Source: Stackebrandtia nassauensis DSM 44728 (GTDB lineage Bacteria; Actinomycetota; Actinomycetes; Mycobacteriales; Micromonosporaceae). From it: a DNA stretch of 64,000 bases. The position numbers were made by a program, and so were the translations under genes. The stretch is from assembly GCF_000024545.1 (NCBI RefSeq), contig NC_013947.1, positions 6,386,001 through 6,450,000 on the forward strand, in the 5' to 3' direction. This document shows positions 42,992-51,412 of the stretch, piece after piece; the first letter of the stretch is position 1; every line of letters starts with the position of its first letter. A model generated the notes under the pieces. The model was not told the origin of the DNA. It saw only the letters and a program-made list of their open reading frames with translations, and did no database searches.

Positions 42992-43498
42992 TCAGTACCT
43001 GAACTGGAGCCCGTGCAGTTCTATGCCGTCCTTCCACTCGTGGTGGCGGTTGCGCAGGTCCTTGGTGAGCGTCACCTGGGACAGCGCGGTGTAACCGGCG
43101 TCGTGGAAGCAGCGCAGCCCCGCGATGTTGCGGGTGACCGGCTGGATCGTCAGGTACTCCAGCCCGCGTTTGTCGGCCTCGGCGGCGATCCGGTCCAGCA
43201 GTTGCGTCCCGATGCCCCGGTCGCGGGCCTTCTCGGTGACCACCAGCGGCTCCACCTCGCCGTGGCGTCCCTCGATGAGCAGGCCGGTGAAGCCGACGAC
43301 CTCGCCCTCGGTGACCGCGACCCACATGCCCGACAGGCTGATGTTGGTCAGGTAGTCCTCGAACCCGGCGCCGGGGTCGGCGCCGCCGATGGTCGGATCG
43401 TCGTAGAACTGCCGGTGAGCCCCGGTCATCTCCACCCACAGGCTCCGGCAGGCGGGATGATCGGTGGCGGGCCGGTATCCGCGTATTTCGACACTCAT
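42992..43498 (-). CDS. GNAT family N-acetyltransferase
   Basis: A 168-residue single-domain GNAT with IEGRHGEVEPLVVTEKARDRGIGTQLLD. The acetyl-CoA pyrophosphate loop is RDRGIG at about residues 92-97. LTIQPVTRNIAGLRCFHDAGYTAL follows. The substrate is unknown. It is divergent from the M48 peptidase gene and convergent with the proline-rich protein gene. Confidence 0.88.
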   Translation of the reverse strand: MSVEIRGYRPATDHPACRSLWVEMTGAHRQFYDDPTIGGADPGAGFEDYLTNISLSGMWVAVTEGEVVGFTGLLIEGRHGEVEPLVVTEKARDRGIGTQLLDRIAAEADKRGLEYLTIQPVTRNIAGLRCFHDAGYTALSQVTLTKDLRNRHHEWKDGIELHGLQFRY

Positions 43499-43624
43499 AT
43501 GCCATTCCTACTCCTGATGGCCCCGCCACGCCAGATAAACGGTACGTACGGGCCACGGGCTTATTCGCCGATGCCGTCTACCATTCGATGAGGCGACCCA
43601 TTACCCCACACAGGAGCGCGAGTC

Positions 43625-44617
43625 ATGCCGGAAACCCGTCGAGACCCCATCAACCTGCCGGGCATCAGTTCCCGGGCCTGGGAACACCCGGCCGACCGGG
43701 GCGCCCTGGTGGCGTTGCGCGAACTGCGTGGCTTCGACGTCATCCTGCGCAAACTCTTCAGCCTGTTCACCGAGCGTGAGATCCGGCTGATGTTCCTGGG
43801 CGGCGCGATCCGGGTGAACCGGCACCAGTACACCCACGTGCACGACGAGTACCTGAAGGTGGCCGCGGTGCTCGACGTCGCCGAGCCGCCGGAGCTCTAC
43901 GTCTCGCAGAGCCCCTACCTCAACGGCGTCACCATCGGCCTCGACAAGCCGATCATCGCCATCAACTCGGCCTCGGTCTCGCAGCTCGACGACGAGGAAC
44001 TGCGGTTCCTGCTCGGCCACGAGCTCGGCCACGCCCAAAGTGGGCACGCCCTCTACCGCACCATGCTGATGTGGGTGCTGCGGCTGACCGGCGGCCTGTC
44101 GTGGCTGCCGGTGGGTGTGGTGGGTCTGCGGCTCATCCTGGCCGCGCTGTACGAATGGCAGCGCAAGTCGGAACTGTCGGCGGACCGGGCCGGAGTGCTC
44201 GCCGTCCAGAACCCCGCCGCGGCCATCCGGGTGATGGCCAAGTTCGCCGGCGGCGGCGACCTGTCCGGTGTGGACATCACCGAGTTCCTGGCGCAGGCCA
44301 AGGAGTTCGAGTCCGGGGGCGACATCCGCGACAGCCTCCTCAAGCTGATGCTGCTGGAGCACCGCAGCCACGACTTCCCGGTGGAGCGGGCCGCGGAACT
44401 GCACCGCTGGACCACCGAGGGCGAGTACCAGGACATCCTCAGCGGCGAGTACCCCCGCCGGGAGGACGACGAGAACGTCTCGCTCACCGACGAGGCGAAG
44501 TCCGCCGCGAAGCACTACCGCGACGCGTTCAACCGCTCCGAGGACCCGCTGACCAAGACGATCCGCAAACTCAAGGACCGCGTCGGCACCTCCCGCAACG
44601 ACAACAGCAGCAACTAG
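43625..44617 (+). CDS. M48 family metallopeptidase
   Basis: A 330-residue protein with the gluzincin motif HELGH in FLLGHELGHAQSGHAL (about residues 128-143) and the third zinc ligand in SELSADRAG (about 181). Between these is a hydrophobic segment (LTGGLSWLPVGVVGLRLILAAL) that may anchor it to the membrane. The N terminus lacks the four membrane helices of HtpX, and the C-terminal quarter is charged and helical. The start is an ATG after CAGGAGCG. Its substrate is unknown. Confidence 0.88.
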   Translation: MPETRRDPINLPGISSRAWEHPADRGALVALRELRGFDVILRKLFSLFTEREIRLMFLGGAIRVNRHQYTHVHDEYLKVAAVLDVAEPPELYVSQSPYLNGVTIGLDKPIIAINSASVSQLDDEELRFLLGHELGHAQSGHALYRTMLMWVLRLTGGLSWLPVGVVGLRLILAALYEWQRKSELSADRAGVLAVQNPAAAIRVMAKFAGGGDLSGVDITEFLAQAKEFESGGDIRDSLLKLMLLEHRSHDFPVERAAELHRWTTEGEYQDILSGEYPRREDDENVSLTDEAKSAAKHYRDAFNRSEDPLTKTIRKLKDRVGTSRNDNSSN

Positions 44618-44629
44618 CCAACCTCGCAC

Positions 44630-44666
44630 CGGCCCGGTCGTCGCGCGCAGCGCGATCGCCGGGCCG
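44630..44666. terminator. Two-part hairpin after the M48 gene
   Basis: An outer stem CGGCCCGG/CCGGGCCG (44630-44637 with 44659-44666) encloses an inner stem TCGCGC/GCGCGA (44641-44646 with 44650-44655). There is no T-run. It lies between the peptidase and the kinase-like gene. Confidence 0.45.
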
Positions 44667-44689
44667 CACGCGTCCAGTACCGTGAGCGC

Positions 44690-45553
44690 GTGGACCTGGA
44701 ATACCTGCGCGCGCACCCGGACAAGCTGCCGATGTTCATCGAGCATCAGCGCATCCGCTCCACACCGGTCGGCGGCGGTTCGATCAGTGTCACCCAACGG
44801 CTGACCCTCGACGACGGCACCGACGTGTTCGCCAAGTTCAATGAGGACGGACCACCCGGGTTGCTGGAGGCCGAGACACGCGGAATCGCCTGGCTGGCCG
44901 AAGCCGGGGCACCGGTCCCCCACGTCCTGTGCGCCACCGCCGAGGTACTGGTCAGCGACTGGATCGACCCGGGAGCCCCGGGCGTGGTGGCCGCCGAAGA
45001 ACTCGGACGGCGCCTGGCGGAGCTACACCGCTTCGGCACCAAGACTTTCGGCGCGCCCTGGCCGGGTTTCATCGGACGGCTGCCCCTCGACAACGAGGTG
45101 GCGGAGCGGTCGTGGTCGGGCTGGTTCGCGTCCCGGCGGCTGCTGCCCTACCTGCGGGACTCACGCGACAACGGCTCCCTGTCGGCCGCCGACGTCGCCG
45201 CCGTCGAGGCCGTCATCACCCGCATCGAAGAGCTGGCGCCACCGGCGGAACCGGTGGCGCGACTGCACGGCGACCTGTGGCCCGGCAACATCCACTGGGG
45301 ACGTGACCGGGCCTGGCTCGTCGACCCCGCCGCCCACGGCGGCCACCGCGAGACCGACATCGCACTGCTGCACCTGTGGGGCGGGGCGCCGCACCTGGAC
45401 CGGATCGTGGCGGCGTACCACGAGATGTGGCCGCTGCCCGAAGGCTGGCGACACCGGATTCCGTTGCACCAGCTGCATCTGCTGCTGGTCCACACCGCGA
45501 TGTTCGGCAGCGGCTACCGGGACCAGGTGATGGACGCGGTACGGCAGCTGTGA
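44690..45553 (+). CDS. Fructosamine kinase family protein
   Basis: A 287-residue protein starting at GTG, with the fructosamine-3-kinase/APH-like layout: PVGGGSISVTQRLTL as glycine loop, DVFAKFNED with the ATP Lys, EAETRGIAWLAEAG, LGRRLAELHR, then RLHGDLWPGNIHW (catalytic loop, about residues 189-201) and WLVDPAAHGGHRETDIAL (metal-binding Asp). It probably phosphorylates ketoamines or related sugars to start deglycation. Its 3' half is overlapped on the other strand by the C-terminal extension of the neighbouring gene. Confidence 0.9.
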   Translation: MDLEYLRAHPDKLPMFIEHQRIRSTPVGGGSISVTQRLTLDDGTDVFAKFNEDGPPGLLEAETRGIAWLAEAGAPVPHVLCATAEVLVSDWIDPGAPGVVAAEELGRRLAELHRFGTKTFGAPWPGFIGRLPLDNEVAERSWSGWFASRRLLPYLRDSRDNGSLSAADVAAVEAVITRIEELAPPAEPVARLHGDLWPGNIHWGRDRAWLVDPAAHGGHRETDIALLHLWGGAPHLDRIVAAYHEMWPLPEGWRHRIPLHQLHLLLVHTAMFGSGYRDQVMDAVRQL

Positions 45554-46510
45554 GCACCCGGGTAACCGCGTGAGGAAGTCGGCGTAGGCGATGCTGCGGT
45601 CCCACAGTCGCTCGGCGCGGCGCTGGGCCGCCGCGAGGTGTTCGTGGGAGTAGCGGTAGTGCCGCGCGATGATGCGGCGCTGCTCGTCGCATTCGAGCTC
45701 GACCTCGAGTTCTCCGTCCCAGATGCCGAAGTCGACGCACAGATCCGCTGGCAGGTCCTCCTCGTAGGTGATGCGCACGTCGATCCCGGCGGACAGCTGT
45801 TCCTCGATGACGCCCCGATACGGTTGCCGCCGCAGTTCCTCGGCGACCTCGCCGCGGACGATGAAGACGCGCCGGAAGGTCACCTCGCCGGTCTTGGCCA
45901 GTTCCCGCAGCCGGTCCCGAATCTCGGCCTGATAGTTACGTCCGTACGGGGTGAGCCAGAAGTCGAGCGGATGGAAGGACGTGCAGAACACGTCCCGCTC
46001 GAAGGTCCGCACCAGGTGCGATCCCAGCGAGGACGAGCTGCCCCCGAGAACGATGTGGCCGGTCTCCAGGGCCCTGGCGGCCTGCCCGAGCAGGTCATCC
46101 ACCACTCCGAACAGCGGGACCGGGATGTTGGGGACGGCCTCGTGAACCCGATTGATGGTGTGGGCGAGATTGCCGCCCTCCCGGGCACTGCCGCGAAGGT
46201 GGGCCAGCGCGGCGGCAAGACCATCCTGTTTGGATAGATCGGCGCCCAGACAGATCAGCCGGTCGTTGGTGGCGTGGACGACGCGCATGAGGCTGTTCGT
46301 CACGGCCGTGTACTCGACGATGAGCAGCCCCATGGTCACGATGACCCCGAGCGCCAGCGACAGTTGCAGGTCGGCGTTGACGGCGTAGGTGATGAGGCCG
46401 CAGGCGAGCCCGGCGACCACGTTGGCGACCTGCGTCAGCCGATAGCGGCGCTGGGACGCCGGACCTCGACGGGTGGCGGGTACGTCGTCCGCGCCCTGGA
46501 TCTTCGACAT
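45161..46510 (-). CDS. Unknown two-helix membrane protein with PLD-like soluble domain
   Basis: The ATG at 46510 follows CAGGAGCACACC. Residues about 30-70 form two membrane helices. Residues 120-310 form a soluble domain: HIVLGGSSSSLGSHL, CTSFHPLDFWLTPYGRNYQAEIRDRLRELAKTG, VTFRRVFIVRGEV, GVIEEQLSAGIDVRIT, DFGIWDGELEVE. The alternating fold resembles phospholipase-D-like domains but lacks an HKD motif; this resemblance is inference. After about residue 318 the frame stays open for 130 more residues antisense to the kinase gene, with composition of a shadow frame. The true end may lie near 45,560 with the stop lost. It is 26 bp downstream of the methyltransferase gene. Confidence 0.7.
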   Translation of the reverse strand: MSKIQGADDVPATRRGPASQRRYRLTQVANVVAGLACGLITYAVNADLQLSLALGVIVTMGLLIVEYTAVTNSLMRVVHATNDRLICLGADLSKQDGLAAALAHLRGSAREGGNLAHTINRVHEAVPNIPVPLFGVVDDLLGQAARALETGHIVLGGSSSSLGSHLVRTFERDVFCTSFHPLDFWLTPYGRNYQAEIRDRLRELAKTGEVTFRRVFIVRGEVAEELRRQPYRGVIEEQLSAGIDVRITYEEDLPADLCVDFGIWDGELEVELECDEQRRIIARHYRYSHEHLAAAQRRAERLWDRSIAYADFLTRLPGCSQLPYRVHHLVPVAAAEHRGVDQQQMQLVQRNPVSPAFGQRPHLVVRRHDPVQVRRPAPQVQQCDVGLAVAAVGGGVDEPGPVTSPVDVAGPQVAVQSRHRFRRWRQLFDAGDDGLDGGDVGGRQGAVVA

Positions 46511-46536
46511 GGTGTGCTCCTGCCACGGTGTTGGGT

Positions 46537-47571
46537 TCAGCCTGCTGCGAAGAGGGCTACGACGGTCAGGTAATGGCCGATTCCCGCGGCCGCGGTGCCG
46601 GTGATCTGGTTCAGTCCCCGCAGGGACCGCGCGAGCGACCGCCGCCCGCCGAGGAGGCCGGTATGGACGGTCTTGTTCCACGTGTCCACCGTCCTAGCCA
46701 ATGCCCGATGAGACGGCGTCGCCCCCAGGTGCGGCAGGTACGCCTTTTCCGGAATGACCAACCCCCGGTCCCCGTCCGGCACGTCCTCACCGTTGATCAG
46801 GGCGTTGACGGCGGTGCGAAGCCGTGGCACATCGGGATTATAGGCACCGGTGAGGGTATGACGACTGCTGAACACACAACGATCGCTGAACACCAGCCCG
46901 GTCAGCCGGTTCCGCGCGGCATCGGTCAATCCGTTGTGGATCACGCGCTCCAGGCGACCGCGCGTGTAGAACCGCATGTCCCGAGTGGGCGGTGACGCCG
47001 CGTCAAGAAAGAACGTCATGGAATAGGTCCGACGGTCCGCCGCCACCGGTATCCATGACAGACAATCACGGCCATACACGTCGAGAACCACCGCACTCGG
47101 CCCCCGTCGCGACGCGACGGCCATCCCGATCCCACGCACGACCTCGGCGAACGACTCCTCGTCCAGCTCCGAGAACGGCGCCCCCACACTGAGGTACACA
47201 TCGGTCGGATCAGCGGCGAAATCAAAGTCGCGCATGTCGGTCAACCGAAACCTCACACCCGCCTCCCCACCCAACCGCCGCTCCCCCAACGCCAACAGCG
47301 ACGGACTGCTGTCCACCGCCGTATACCCGAAGTGGACGCCCCGGCCCAGCGCAGCCCGCGTCAGCCACCAACCCTCGCCCGCCCCGGCACCCAGATCGAC
47401 CACCCTGATCCCCCGCCGGCCAGCCCGAACATGACGCAACGCCACCCGCAGCAGGCCGACGTAATCGGGCCGCTCCCAGTCCACTTTGACAGCATCGCCC
47501 CGGTCCGGCGAACGATAGTGCCCAAGCGCGTCCGCGTACAGGTCCGTCTCGCCACCAGCTTGCGCGTTCAC
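46537..47571 (-). CDS. SAM-dependent methyltransferase
   Basis: A 344-residue protein from a GTG start. The Rossmann SAM-binding motif is VVDLGAGAGEGWWLTRAAL (about residues 57-75), followed by YTAVDSSPSLLALGERRL with the acidic ribose ligand, RLTDMRDFDF, and SVGAPFSELDEESF. The C-terminal 120 residues are helical, ending in a hydrophobic stretch (TGTAAAGIGHYLTVVALFAAG) that may touch the membrane. The substrate is unknown. It is the first gene of a two-gene operon with the PLD-like membrane protein. Confidence 0.82.
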   Translation of the reverse strand: MNAQAGGETDLYADALGHYRSPDRGDAVKVDWERPDYVGLLRVALRHVRAGRRGIRVVDLGAGAGEGWWLTRAALGRGVHFGYTAVDSSPSLLALGERRLGGEAGVRFRLTDMRDFDFAADPTDVYLSVGAPFSELDEESFAEVVRGIGMAVASRRGPSAVVLDVYGRDCLSWIPVAADRRTYSMTFFLDAASPPTRDMRFYTRGRLERVIHNGLTDAARNRLTGLVFSDRCVFSSRHTLTGAYNPDVPRLRTAVNALINGEDVPDGDRGLVIPEKAYLPHLGATPSHRALARTVDTWNKTVHTGLLGGRRSLARSLRGLNQITGTAAAGIGHYLTVVALFAAG

Positions 47572-47669
47572 CGGGCCAGCGCCGCCTTCCTGTTGGACGC
47601 CAATTCATCCCAGCTTCACACACGACACCGCCCTGCCCGGATTCCCGGACGAGACCGGACGCCGTCCGG

Positions 47670-48893
47670 CTAACGCGCGGGAACAACCTCCCGATCATGG
47701 AAGTCGTGATCGGCGTCCACCTCATCCAGTGACGACAGGTGCCTGCGACGCGCCACCAACACCACAATCGCGGCCGCACAACAGGCCGCGCCCACGAAGT
47801 ACGGCACCGACGGCGAGAACTCCTCCCCCAGCTTGCTGGCCACGAACGGCGCCAACGCCGCGCCCAACCACCGCACGAAGTTGTACCCGGCGGAAGCCAC
47901 CGCGCGCGGCGCGTCCGACACCTCCATGGCGGCCTCGGTGAACACGGTGTTGTTGACCCCAATCGCCAACCCCGTAGCGACGGTGAACCCGATGACCCCG
48001 GCAGCCCCGGACAACGCGATCCCCACCTGGCTCACCAACAAGAATCCCAACGCCAAGTACATGGTGCGCACCGACCCAAAACGCCGCTGCATCACGGGAG
48101 CCAAGAACACCGAACTAACAGCGACGGCGACACCCCAGCCAAAGAACACCGCACCGATCCCATAAGCCGACATGCCCAACACAAACGGGGTGTACGCCAA
48201 CACGGTGAAGAACGCGAAGTTGTAGAACACCGCCGCACCCGCCGTTGTAGACAGTCCACCATGCAACAGCGCCCGCAACGGATCGGACAACCGAGTCCTG
48301 GCCCTCCCCGCGCTCTCCCGCTTCAACAACACGGTGATGAGCACAAAACCAACGGCCATCAACGCGGCGGTACCGAAAAACGGATACCGCCAATGCCAGT
48401 CACCCAGCAGCGCACCAACCAGCGGCCCCATCGAAATACCAAGCCCCAACGCGGCCTCGTAGAGCAAGATCGCGGCTTCGGCCCCACCCGAAGCGGCACC
48501 AACGATGACGGCCAACGCGGTGGCCACAAAAACAGCGTTACCCAAACCCCACCCAGCTCGGAACCCGACCAACTGCCCCACCGTGTCCGAAGTACCCGAC
48601 AACGTCGCGAACACCACCACGATCGCCAATCCAATAAGGAGTGTCTTCTTCCCGCCAATCCGACTCGAGATCCACCCCGTAACCAACATCGCCACAGCGG
48701 TCACCAGAAAATAACTGGTGAACAGCAACGACACCTGACTCGGAGTGGCGTCCAACCCCTCAGCGATGGACGGCAGAATCGGGTCCACCAACCCGATCCC
48801 CATGAACGCGACCACGGCGGCAAAAGCGGTGGCCCACACCGACGCGGGCTGACGCAGAATACTTCCAGAAGCAGAACTGTGGCCTGTGGACAC
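47670..48893 (-). CDS. MFS drug-type efflux transporter
   Basis: I chose the GTG at 48893, ten bases after AAGGAGTG and 7 bp after the marR stop. The longer open frame upstream is antisense-like and overlaps marR. The 407-residue product has 12 hydrophobic segments and the MFS loop-2 motif GWISSRIGGKKTLLIG. Motif-C-like GISMGPLVGALLG is at about residues 135-147. Cotranscription with a MarR regulator suggests ligand-induced efflux. Confidence 0.88.
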   Translation of the reverse strand: MSTGHSSASGSILRQPASVWATAFAAVVAFMGIGLVDPILPSIAEGLDATPSQVSLLFTSYFLVTAVAMLVTGWISSRIGGKKTLLIGLAIVVVFATLSGTSDTVGQLVGFRAGWGLGNAVFVATALAVIVGAASGGAEAAILLYEAALGLGISMGPLVGALLGDWHWRYPFFGTAALMAVGFVLITVLLKRESAGRARTRLSDPLRALLHGGLSTTAGAAVFYNFAFFTVLAYTPFVLGMSAYGIGAVFFGWGVAVAVSSVFLAPVMQRRFGSVRTMYLALGFLLVSQVGIALSGAAGVIGFTVATGLAIGVNNTVFTEAAMEVSDAPRAVASAGYNFVRWLGAALAPFVASKLGEEFSPSVPYFVGAACCAAAIVVLVARRRHLSSLDEVDADHDFHDREVVPAR

Positions 48894-48900
48894 TACTGAA

Positions 48901-49320
48901 TCACTCCTTCTCACATAGCCGGGACAAAGCGGGCAACGCGGCAGCGATGGCCGCACGATCCTCGGCAGCCAATCCCTCCAACCGCTCGGCGAGAAAACCA
49001 ACGCGAGCCCGCCGCCCCACCGAAAGCGCCCCCCGCCCGGCCTCGGTGAGAGCGACGGTGACAACGCGAGCGTCGGACTCGTGAGACCCCCGCACAACCA
49101 ACCCGTCGCGCTCCAACCGATTGACCTGAACGGTCATGGTCGGCATCCGAACCCCATGCTCAGCGGCCAACTCGCTCATCCGTCGACTCCCGGCCGCCAA
49201 CGAACCCATGACGGCCAACTGCGGAGCAGAAACCTCGCTATCAGCCGAAACCCGACGCAACAACAGCACGATGTCGCGCAACGTCCGGTTCACGTCGGCG
49301 GCCAGATCGGCGGTACTCAC
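48901..49320 (-). CDS. MarR family transcriptional regulator
   Basis: A 139-residue protein. I take the GTG at 49320 after GGGAG, because a TTG four codons earlier has no ribosome-binding site. The winged HTH is RMSELAAEHGVRMPTMTVQVNRLERDGLVVRGSHESDARVVTVALTEAG. The wing segment HESDARVV fits the family (usually D-x-R). A tandem operator lies 18 bp upstream (49338-49363). It should repress itself and the MFS gene that follows. Confidence 0.92.
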   Translation of the reverse strand: MSTADLAADVNRTLRDIVLLLRRVSADSEVSAPQLAVMGSLAAGSRRMSELAAEHGVRMPTMTVQVNRLERDGLVVRGSHESDARVVTVALTEAGRGALSVGRRARVGFLAERLEGLAAEDRAAIAAALPALSRLCEKE

Positions 49321-49337
49321 GGCGACTCCCAAGATAG

Positions 49338-49363
49338 TTAGCCAAACTAATTAGTCGAGCTAA
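49338..49363. promoter_or_regulatory. Tandem MarR operator
   Basis: Two back-to-back copies of TTAG-N5-CTAA (49338-49350 and 49351-49363) abut exactly, generating an internal ACTAATTAGT palindrome (49346-49355). They are enclosed by an outer inverted repeat ATAGTTAGC/GCTAACTAT (49334-49342 with 49359-49367). It lies immediately upstream of the marR start, within an AT-rich promoter region. Confidence 0.8.
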
Positions 49364-49437
49364 CTATATGCCCGACCTCACGAACGGATCAATGTCCGAC
49401 GACTGCGAGATACCCCACTGCCGCTTGGTCGAGTGGG

Positions 49438-50124
49438 TTACAGCCGCTCCTCCAACCGCGCACGAAGACCGGAGTAGTCGTGGTTGGGGAAGAGCTCCGG
49501 GAACACGTCGAGCATCGTCTTGATGTCTCGGGCCGCCGTCGTGAAGTCGTAGTCCGTCCGCAGTTCCTTCGTGATGTCACAGAAGAGGAACTGCCATCCG
49601 GACGTTCCCTTGGTGAGGATGAGGGCGTCCAGGTACTCCTGATAGTTGATGTCCATGCGGAGGGTGCCCCGGCCCAGGTGGAAGTACCACAACTCCGGGT
49701 CCGAAGTGCCGGGTTGGAGTCTGAGGGTGGCCTGGTGGCCGGATCCGCTGTCGGGCTTGTCGTCGATCACGCGAAGTTCTGTGTGGAGTTGGCGCTCGGC
49801 TAGAGTGGAACTGCGCACCGAGAACGGAGGGGGCGGAGTGGCGAGTGCTTCCGGAAGGTTGCCGATCCTGAACTCTCCATTGAGCTCTGCGTCTTCGATG
49901 CGCCAGCGGGTCCACAGGCAGTTGAATCGCACGAAGCTTTGGTGGAAGTGGGGGGCCAATTCCATCCCGTACTTGTCAGCGATCATCCGGAGAGTTGGCT
50001 CGGCGTCCTCGTCGAGGTCCGCGAGCCCGTCGTTGTGCTCCTCCCAAACGGACATCCGTTCGTTTCCGCTGATCTCCTCCTGCATTCGCGTGAGTCGACG
50101 CTCGTACGGGGTGAGATGACGCAT
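49438..50124 (-). CDS. Unknown soluble protein (228 aa)
   Basis: The ATG at 50124 follows AAGGAGAAG; a start seven codons upstream is also possible. The protein begins MRHLTPYERRLTRMQEEIS, has an acidic helical N-terminal third, then a mixed alpha/beta core rich in aromatic residues (HFHQSFVRFNCLWTRWRI, ELWYFHLGRGTLRMDINYQEYLDALI, GWQFLFCDI). The aromatic strand-helix pattern is slightly like SUKH/SMI1-KNR4 proteins, but I do not claim that family. No signal or membrane segment is present. The 294 bp before it (to LarE) contain no supported gene. Confidence 0.72.
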   Translation of the reverse strand: MRHLTPYERRLTRMQEEISGNERMSVWEEHNDGLADLDEDAEPTLRMIADKYGMELAPHFHQSFVRFNCLWTRWRIEDAELNGEFRIGNLPEALATPPPPFSVRSSTLAERQLHTELRVIDDKPDSGSGHQATLRLQPGTSDPELWYFHLGRGTLRMDINYQEYLDALILTKGTSGWQFLFCDITKELRTDYDFTTAARDIKTMLDVFPELFPNHDYSGLRARLEERL

Positions 50125-50418
50125 CGTGTCTTCTCCTTGTGTCATTAGTACTTCCGTTGCTACAAGGTCCTTGGCGGCATCGGTGAGACTAACGTTCGGG
50201 GTGGGTGGGAGCCGGGCCTGGCACCGGCCCATTGACGGGGGACGAGAAACAGCGACTGGGCCGCCCGGGTTAGCCCCACGAGGCGAACTGGTGCGCCACA
50301 ACGAGCCCGCGATCGTCACACCTCGACTGGCGTCTGCGGCCGAGAAGGAGGAGGCCGCCGAGCGAAGCGAGGTGACGACTTTGGTCGCGGCCAGCGGTTG
50401 TGGGGGCGATGAGGGGGG

Positions 50419-51270
50419 TTAGCGGTATTTGTCGGGGTTGGGGAGGAGTTCGTTCATGGCTCCCGAGCGGAAGCCGCGGGGGTCGAGGGTTACCGAGGTG
50501 AAGTCTTCGAGCGTGGTGGTGAGGGTGGAGGCCGCGACTGCTTCGACCAGGTCGGGGTCCACTTCGATCTTGGCGTGGTCGTCGCCCATGTCGCGGACGC
50601 GGAGGTTGCGGATCGGAATTCCGGCATTGTGGAGTGTGGTGCGGAGGTGGGCTTCGGCGCGGGCTACGCGGGACAGGCCGCGGCTGGTTACTTCGATGCC
50701 GTAGGCGATGCGGCTGGAGAGGCAGGCCGCGGCGGGCTTGTCCCATGTGGTGAGTCCCCAGATGCGGGATGCCGTGCGGATTTGGGACTTGGTCAGGCCG
50801 GCGTCGCGGAGGGGGGTGATCGCGCCGCGTTCGGCGGCTGCTCGGATGCCGGGGCGGAAGCCCGCGATCGCGTCGTCGGCGTTGGTGCCGGTGGCGATAG
50901 TGGCGATGCCCAGTTGGGAAGCCAAGGGGTTCAGGGTGTCCAGTAGTTCGGACTTGCAGAAGTAACAGCGGTCGCCCGCGTTGGCGCGGTAACCCTCGCG
51001 AGAGAGTTCGTCGGTGCCGGGGGTGAGGTGGCGGACGCCCAGGGAAGCGGCGAACTCGCGGGCGGCGTCCAGTTCGGATGGTGGGAGGCTTGGGGAGACG
51101 GCGGTGGCGGCGGCGACCGCGTCAGGGCCCAGGGCGCGGGTGGCGGCGGCCAGGAGGAAGGCGGAGTCGGCGCCACCGGAGAAGGCGACCAGGAGGGAGC
51201 CGTGGCCGCGCAGCCGGGCGTCGAGATCGGCCAGGGCGGCGGTGAGGTTGTCGTCGAGCTGGGCTGCCAT
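50419..51270 (-). CDS. larE: LarE-type ATP-dependent sacrificial sulfur transferase
   Basis: A 283-residue PP-loop enzyme with SGGADS (residues 31-36), GDRCYFCKSEL (about 99-109), ATGTNADD, and DKPAAACLSSRI with C183 at the position of the sacrificial cysteine. LarE inserts sulfur into pyridinium biscarboxylate to build the nickel-pincer cofactor of lactate racemase. No larB, larC or larA is in the window. I use the ATG at 51270; a GTG one codon earlier is equally possible. Confidence 0.88.
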   Translation of the reverse strand: MAAQLDDNLTAALADLDARLRGHGSLLVAFSGGADSAFLLAAATRALGPDAVAAATAVSPSLPPSELDAAREFAASLGVRHLTPGTDELSREGYRANAGDRCYFCKSELLDTLNPLASQLGIATIATGTNADDAIAGFRPGIRAAAERGAITPLRDAGLTKSQIRTASRIWGLTTWDKPAAACLSSRIAYGIEVTSRGLSRVARAEAHLRTTLHNAGIPIRNLRVRDMGDDHAKIEVDPDLVEAVAASTLTTTLEDFTSVTLDPRGFRSGAMNELLPNPDKYR

Positions 51271-51294
51271 CACCCGAGCGTACGAGCCTGTGGA

Positions 51295-51332
51295 AATAAC
51301 GAGTGCCCTGGGCTGATACAGCCCAGGGCACT
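51295..51332 (-). terminator. Terminator of the small secreted protein gene
   Basis: A perfect 14-bp stem (51302-51315 with 51319-51332) and 3-nt loop, followed on the minus strand by CGTTATTT. It separates the gene at 51413 from larE. Confidence 0.75.
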
Positions 51333-51412
51333 ACCCCCAAAGGAAAGGAACGACGGTTCCAATGCCCGATCAGAGTATCCGACCGTGTTTTCCCGATGAC
51401 ACGGGGTTGTGG

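Noticed and set aside
50126-50422. Plus-strand open frame of 98 codons between the unknown gene and larE
   Set aside because: The start has no ribosome-binding site, composition is shadow-like, and it overlaps the 5' region of the gene on the other strand.
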